A model generated the notes under the pieces. That model was not told the origin of the DNA, did no database searches, and worked only from the letters and a program-made list of their open reading frames with translations. A program made the translations under genes and the position numbers. A stretch of DNA of 64,000 nucleotides from Acidobacteriaceae bacterium. Lineage in GTDB: Bacteria > Acidobacteriota > Terriglobia > Terriglobales > Acidobacteriaceae. Of this stretch, positions 62,208 to 64,000 are shown piece by piece (position 1 is the stretch's first letter; each line of letters starts with the position of its first letter). The DNA lies in assembly GCA_035944135.1 (NCBI GenBank), contig DASZBM010000010.1:894985-958984 (forward strand), written 5' to 3'.

Positions 62208-62615
62208 TCAGATGCGCTGTGCGCGGAAATAACCTTTGCTGGCCAGGTCAAGAAGCTTGCCGTCATCCGTCAGGAGCTGCAGGGAAGCTACTCGGGCGGT
62301 CGATGCAATGATGCGGTCTGCGGGATCGCCGTGGAATTCGGCAGGAAGCTCGGCACACTCGATCGCTATTTCCGGCGTGATGGGAACCAGACGGGCTCGT
62401 GTGAGACGAAGTGCATCGTTCATCCATGGGCGCAACGGTCGATCTAGAAGCATCTTCCCGCGAGACGTCTTCAAACTGATCTCCCAGAGCGAGATTGGGG
62501 AAAGATAAAGAGAGTCGTCGCGGAATGCTTCGCGGATAAGCCTTCGTGCTTCCGAGCCCAGCCGCTTATCTCCGCCGGCCAGCCACACGAAAGTGTGGGA
62601 GTCGAGCAGGATCAT
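62208..62615 (-). CDS. PIN-domain toxin (VapC-like ribonuclease)
   Basis: VapC-like toxins are Mg-dependent RNases, often cutting tRNA or 23S rRNA. The 135-residue product (ATG 62615) has the four acidic PIN residues: Asp in LLDSHTFVW, Glu in SLWEIS, Asp in PADRIIAS and Asp in LLTDDGKLL. The start overlaps the antitoxin stop as ATGA, so the toxin is translationally coupled to its antitoxin. It belongs to the type II module inserted among polyamine genes. Confidence 0.9.
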   Translation of the reverse strand: MILLDSHTFVWLAGGDKRLGSEARRLIREAFRDDSLYLSPISLWEISLKTSRGKMLLDRPLRPWMNDALRLTRARLVPITPEIAIECAELPAEFHGDPADRIIASTARVASLQLLTDDGKLLDLASKGYFRAQRI

Positions 62616-62905
62616 GCCATCGCTTCCCAAAGGTCGGGCTCGGGTCCGACGATATCGCCCACGACCTTGACGGACCCTTTCATGCAGCCGAAGGGATCAT
62701 CGATGATACGGCTATCTATAGGGACGATCTGAACAAGGGGTTTTCCCCGTTTGGTGATTGTCACCGGACGGCGTTCGGTGCTGACGCGCTCGATGAGGCC
62801 GAGGAACTCCGCTTTCGCCTTGGCGGCAGCGACCGGTTGCTCGTCCAGGCGATTAGCAGCGCGCGAGCGTGCGGTTTTCGCTTGAACTTTTTTCGCGCTC
62901 CTCAT
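62612..62905 (-). CDS. Phd/YefM family antitoxin
   Basis: The 97-residue protein has a long basic N-terminus and a Phd-type core (AKAEFLGLIERVSTERRPVTITKRGKPLVQIVP) that would bind DNA and the cognate PIN toxin; the C-terminus (GSVKVVGDIVGPEPDLWEAMA) likely wraps the toxin. The ATG at 62905 follows GAGGTGACC. It is the first gene of the module and should autorepress the promoter immediately upstream, where an inverted repeat occurs. Confidence 0.85.
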   Translation of the reverse strand: MRSAKKVQAKTARSRAANRLDEQPVAAAKAKAEFLGLIERVSTERRPVTITKRGKPLVQIVPIDSRIIDDPFGCMKGSVKVVGDIVGPEPDLWEAMA

Positions 62906-62908
62906 GTG

Positions 62909-62931
62909 GTCACCTCAATGTGACTATCATA
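62909..62931 (-). promoter_or_regulatory. promoter and operator of the toxin-antitoxin module
   Basis: A -10 element TATGAT (plus-strand 62926-62931) is preceded by T-rich sequence with a possible -35 TTTTGC at 16 bases. Just downstream lies an inverted repeat GTCAC-N6-GTGAC (62909-62913 and 62920-62924), close to the start of transcription and so suited to autorepression by the antitoxin. Confidence 0.55.
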
Positions 62932-62947
62932 TCAAAACTTGAAAACA

Positions 62948-62977
62948 GCAAAAGGCGCTGGCTTGGGACCAGCGCCT
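62948..62977 (-). terminator. terminator of the arginine decarboxylase gene
   Basis: A perfect 9-bp stem AGGCGCTGG / CCAGCGCCT with a 7-base loop (62953-62977) is followed on the minus strand by TTTTGCTGTTTT. It separates the decarboxylase transcript from the toxin-antitoxin promoter. Confidence 0.75.
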
Positions 62978-62998
62978 CTCTTTTCTCCTGCGCTGAAA

Positions 62999-63562
62999 TT
63001 ACTTGTCGTCGAAGATCAGAATCGCCGCGGCGATCGTTGTCGTCCAGCGGCCGTTCTTATCGCCGACGGCAGACTGCGTCACGTTTGCCGTGCGGACGAT
63101 CTTGTCCGACATCCGATAGATCTCTTTCTTCTCGTCCCAGCCCTTATCCGGATCGAACTCAACGTCCAGCGTCGTCGCCAGCATCTCTGCGGCGAGCTCT
63201 TCAGCGTAGTCGCCGGCCTGCTCTTCTGTCTCGCCGAAGCTGTGGTGCTCGCTCAGATAGCCGTAGGTGTTTTTGTCCGTCGGGATCGCAACGCCAATCG
63301 AGCTCACCACCAGCCGGTGCGGCTCGCGCGTCGAGTTCTCCGCGACGACCGCAAACACCACCTCGCCGGGATGCAGATACTTCAGCCCTTCCTTGCGCGT
63401 CACGAGTTTGCACTGTGGCGGAAAGATAGATGACACGCGCACCAGATTTTGCGCAGCGATGCCTGCATCACGAAGCGCCAATTCGAAGGAGGTCAAACGC
63501 TCCTTGTGTTTACCAACGCCCTTCGTGAAAAAAAGGCGCTTGGGGACCATGTCCTTGCCCAA
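62999..63562 (-). CDS. pyruvoyl-dependent arginine decarboxylase
   Basis: This enzyme decarboxylates arginine to agmatine, using a pyruvoyl group made by self-cleavage. The 187-residue protein has the cleavage motif RVSSIFPP (cut between Ser44 and Ser45), matching RISSIMPP in archaeal PvlArgDC, plus [20 protein letters not shown] and [12 protein letters not shown] at 63562 has a perfect GGAGG eight bases upstream, so it is preferred over ATG 63550; the frame to 63637 is unsupported. Together with aguA and aguB it completes arginine to putrescine. It has its own terminator and lies upstream of the toxin-antitoxin genes. Confidence 0.9.
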   Translation of the reverse strand: MGKDMVPKRLFFTKGVGKHKERLTSFELALRDAGIAAQNLVRVSSIFPPQCKLVTRKEGLKYLHPGEVVFAVVAENSTREPHRLVVSSIGVAIPTDKNTYGYLSEHHSFGETEEQAGDYAEELAAEMLATTLDVEFDPDKGWDEKKEIYRMSDKIVRTANVTQSAVGDKNGRWTTTIAAAILIFDDK

Positions 63563-63747
63563 TGAATGTTCCTCCAGATGTGTCCGCTTGCCAGAGTTGG
63601 CCGACCGGCGAGATAGCGAACAGCGCGTTCGCCCCAAGGAAAATTATCACATGCGAAGCCGCCAAACGAATCGCGCCCGTCCGTGAAAATCCCTCTTGCG
63701 CGCTCTTTGGCATCAGCAGCGCCCTTTCGCGGAATCCGCCGTGGTAC

Positions 63748-63775
63748 TTGACGGCTCTTTCTGCTAATTTTTATT
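63748..63775 (+). promoter_or_regulatory. possible promoter of the gene at the right edge
   Basis: A -35-like TTGACG (63748-63753) is followed after 16 bases by TTTATT (63770-63775), a moderate -10. The leader would be about 90 bases before the ATG at 63874. The divergent gap 63563-63873 (about 310 bases) holds this and, presumably, the decarboxylase promoter; nothing else was seen in it. Confidence 0.35.
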
Positions 63776-63873
63776 TGTGGCGCAAGTACGGCCCGCGACG
63801 CCCGGACATAGCCACAGCGGATCTCCACCCCACCCAAAATCTATTGGCAGCCATGACTGCCCCAAGGAGTGCT

Positions 63874-64000
63874 ATGTCGAGCGAATACCGCAACTTTCTC
63901 GAGCTGTCGTATGAAGAGCTTGAGGAGATGAATCTGAAGGCCAAGGACCAGCGTAAGAAGCGTGTCGCGATCGACAAGCTGCAGGAAGAGCGTGTGAAGT
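63874..64000 (+). CDS. partial gene, N-terminus only; possibly glutamine synthetase
   Basis: The ATG at 63874 with AAGGAGT eight bases upstream opens a frame running off the window; 42 residues are visible. They are highly charged and helical (LELSYEELEEMNLKAKDQRK, then RVAIDKLQEERVK). This resembles the helical lead-in I associate with a group of glutamine synthetases seen in Acidobacteriota, but the evidence is from memory of sequence style only and no catalytic motif is in view. That it is a real gene is well supported; its function is not. Confidence 0.6.
   Translation, partial: MSSEYRNFLELSYEELEEMNLKAKDQRKKRVAIDKLQEERVK

Overview
The window reads as chromosomal DNA of a high-GC Gram-negative soil bacterium, most likely Acidobacteriota of the class Terriglobia (Granulicella/Terriglobus/Edaphobacter type). 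This rests on protein families rather than any rRNA marker: two VWFA-related secreted proteins of the type abundant in that phylum, SYLF proteins, a bifunctional homocysteine methyltransferase/MTHFR, lipid A and LPS-assembly genes (LpxD, an LpxL-like acyltransferase, LptE), an exported GH1 enzyme and plant-polymer enzymes. No rRNA, tRNA, CRISPR array, prophage or insertion sequence was recognised. Most of the window is housekeeping and envelope genes in short operons.

Layout. 0-4.4 kb: pectinesterase, then tilS and ftsH with two tandem terminators. 4.4-10.4 kb: exported GH1 enzyme, a secreted esterase, an unassigned P-loop NTPase, lpxD and an LpxL-like acyltransferase, then a small zinc ribbon. 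10.4-19.2 kb: duplicated SYLF genes, a LuxR-type regulator with a degenerate receiver, dcd, an HU/IHF protein with a consensus-like promoter, priA, an Imm26-like gene beside a shortened AlaX-type editing protein, and fbp. 19.2-31.9 kb: M24 peptidase, CocE/NonD hydrolase, a VWA protein, the tightly overlapping M1 peptidase-lptE-holA operon, a BshB1-like deacetylase, a large lipoprotein, HMT/MTHFR and xseB. 31.9-46.4 kb: polyprenyl diphosphate synthase, yajQ, tatD, two cupins, metG, an ExuT-like MFS carrier, a second VWFA protein, mtnA, a CPBP protease and uvrA with a basic tail. 46.4-58.5 kb: a 52-residue membrane protein, a perfect parS-like palindrome, an STN-domain protein, nitroreductase, hydrolases, ubiX, purB, MarR, glutaredoxin, SDR, a DUF3175-like protein, tadA and a PLD lipoprotein.

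58.5-63.6 kb is the most coherent functional group. Pyruvoyl-dependent arginine decarboxylase, agmatine deiminase (aguA) and N-carbamoylputrescine amidase (aguB) are all on the minus strand and together would convert arginine to putrescine. They are interleaved with a PIN-toxin/Phd-antitoxin pair and an oligogalacturonate lyase (PL22) that appears to have its own promoter. The lyase, the distant pectinesterase and the hexuronate-type transporter suggest a scattered pectin-use capacity.

The best non-coding signal is the 16-bp palindrome at 46990-47005, which fits the ParB-binding parS consensus and suggests an origin-proximal segment. No wholly new multigene system could be demonstrated. The stronger leads are the parS-like site, the interleaved polyamine cluster, the pseudo-receiver regulator, the duplicated SYLF-plus-hairpin unit and the Imm26-like gene next to the truncated editing protein.
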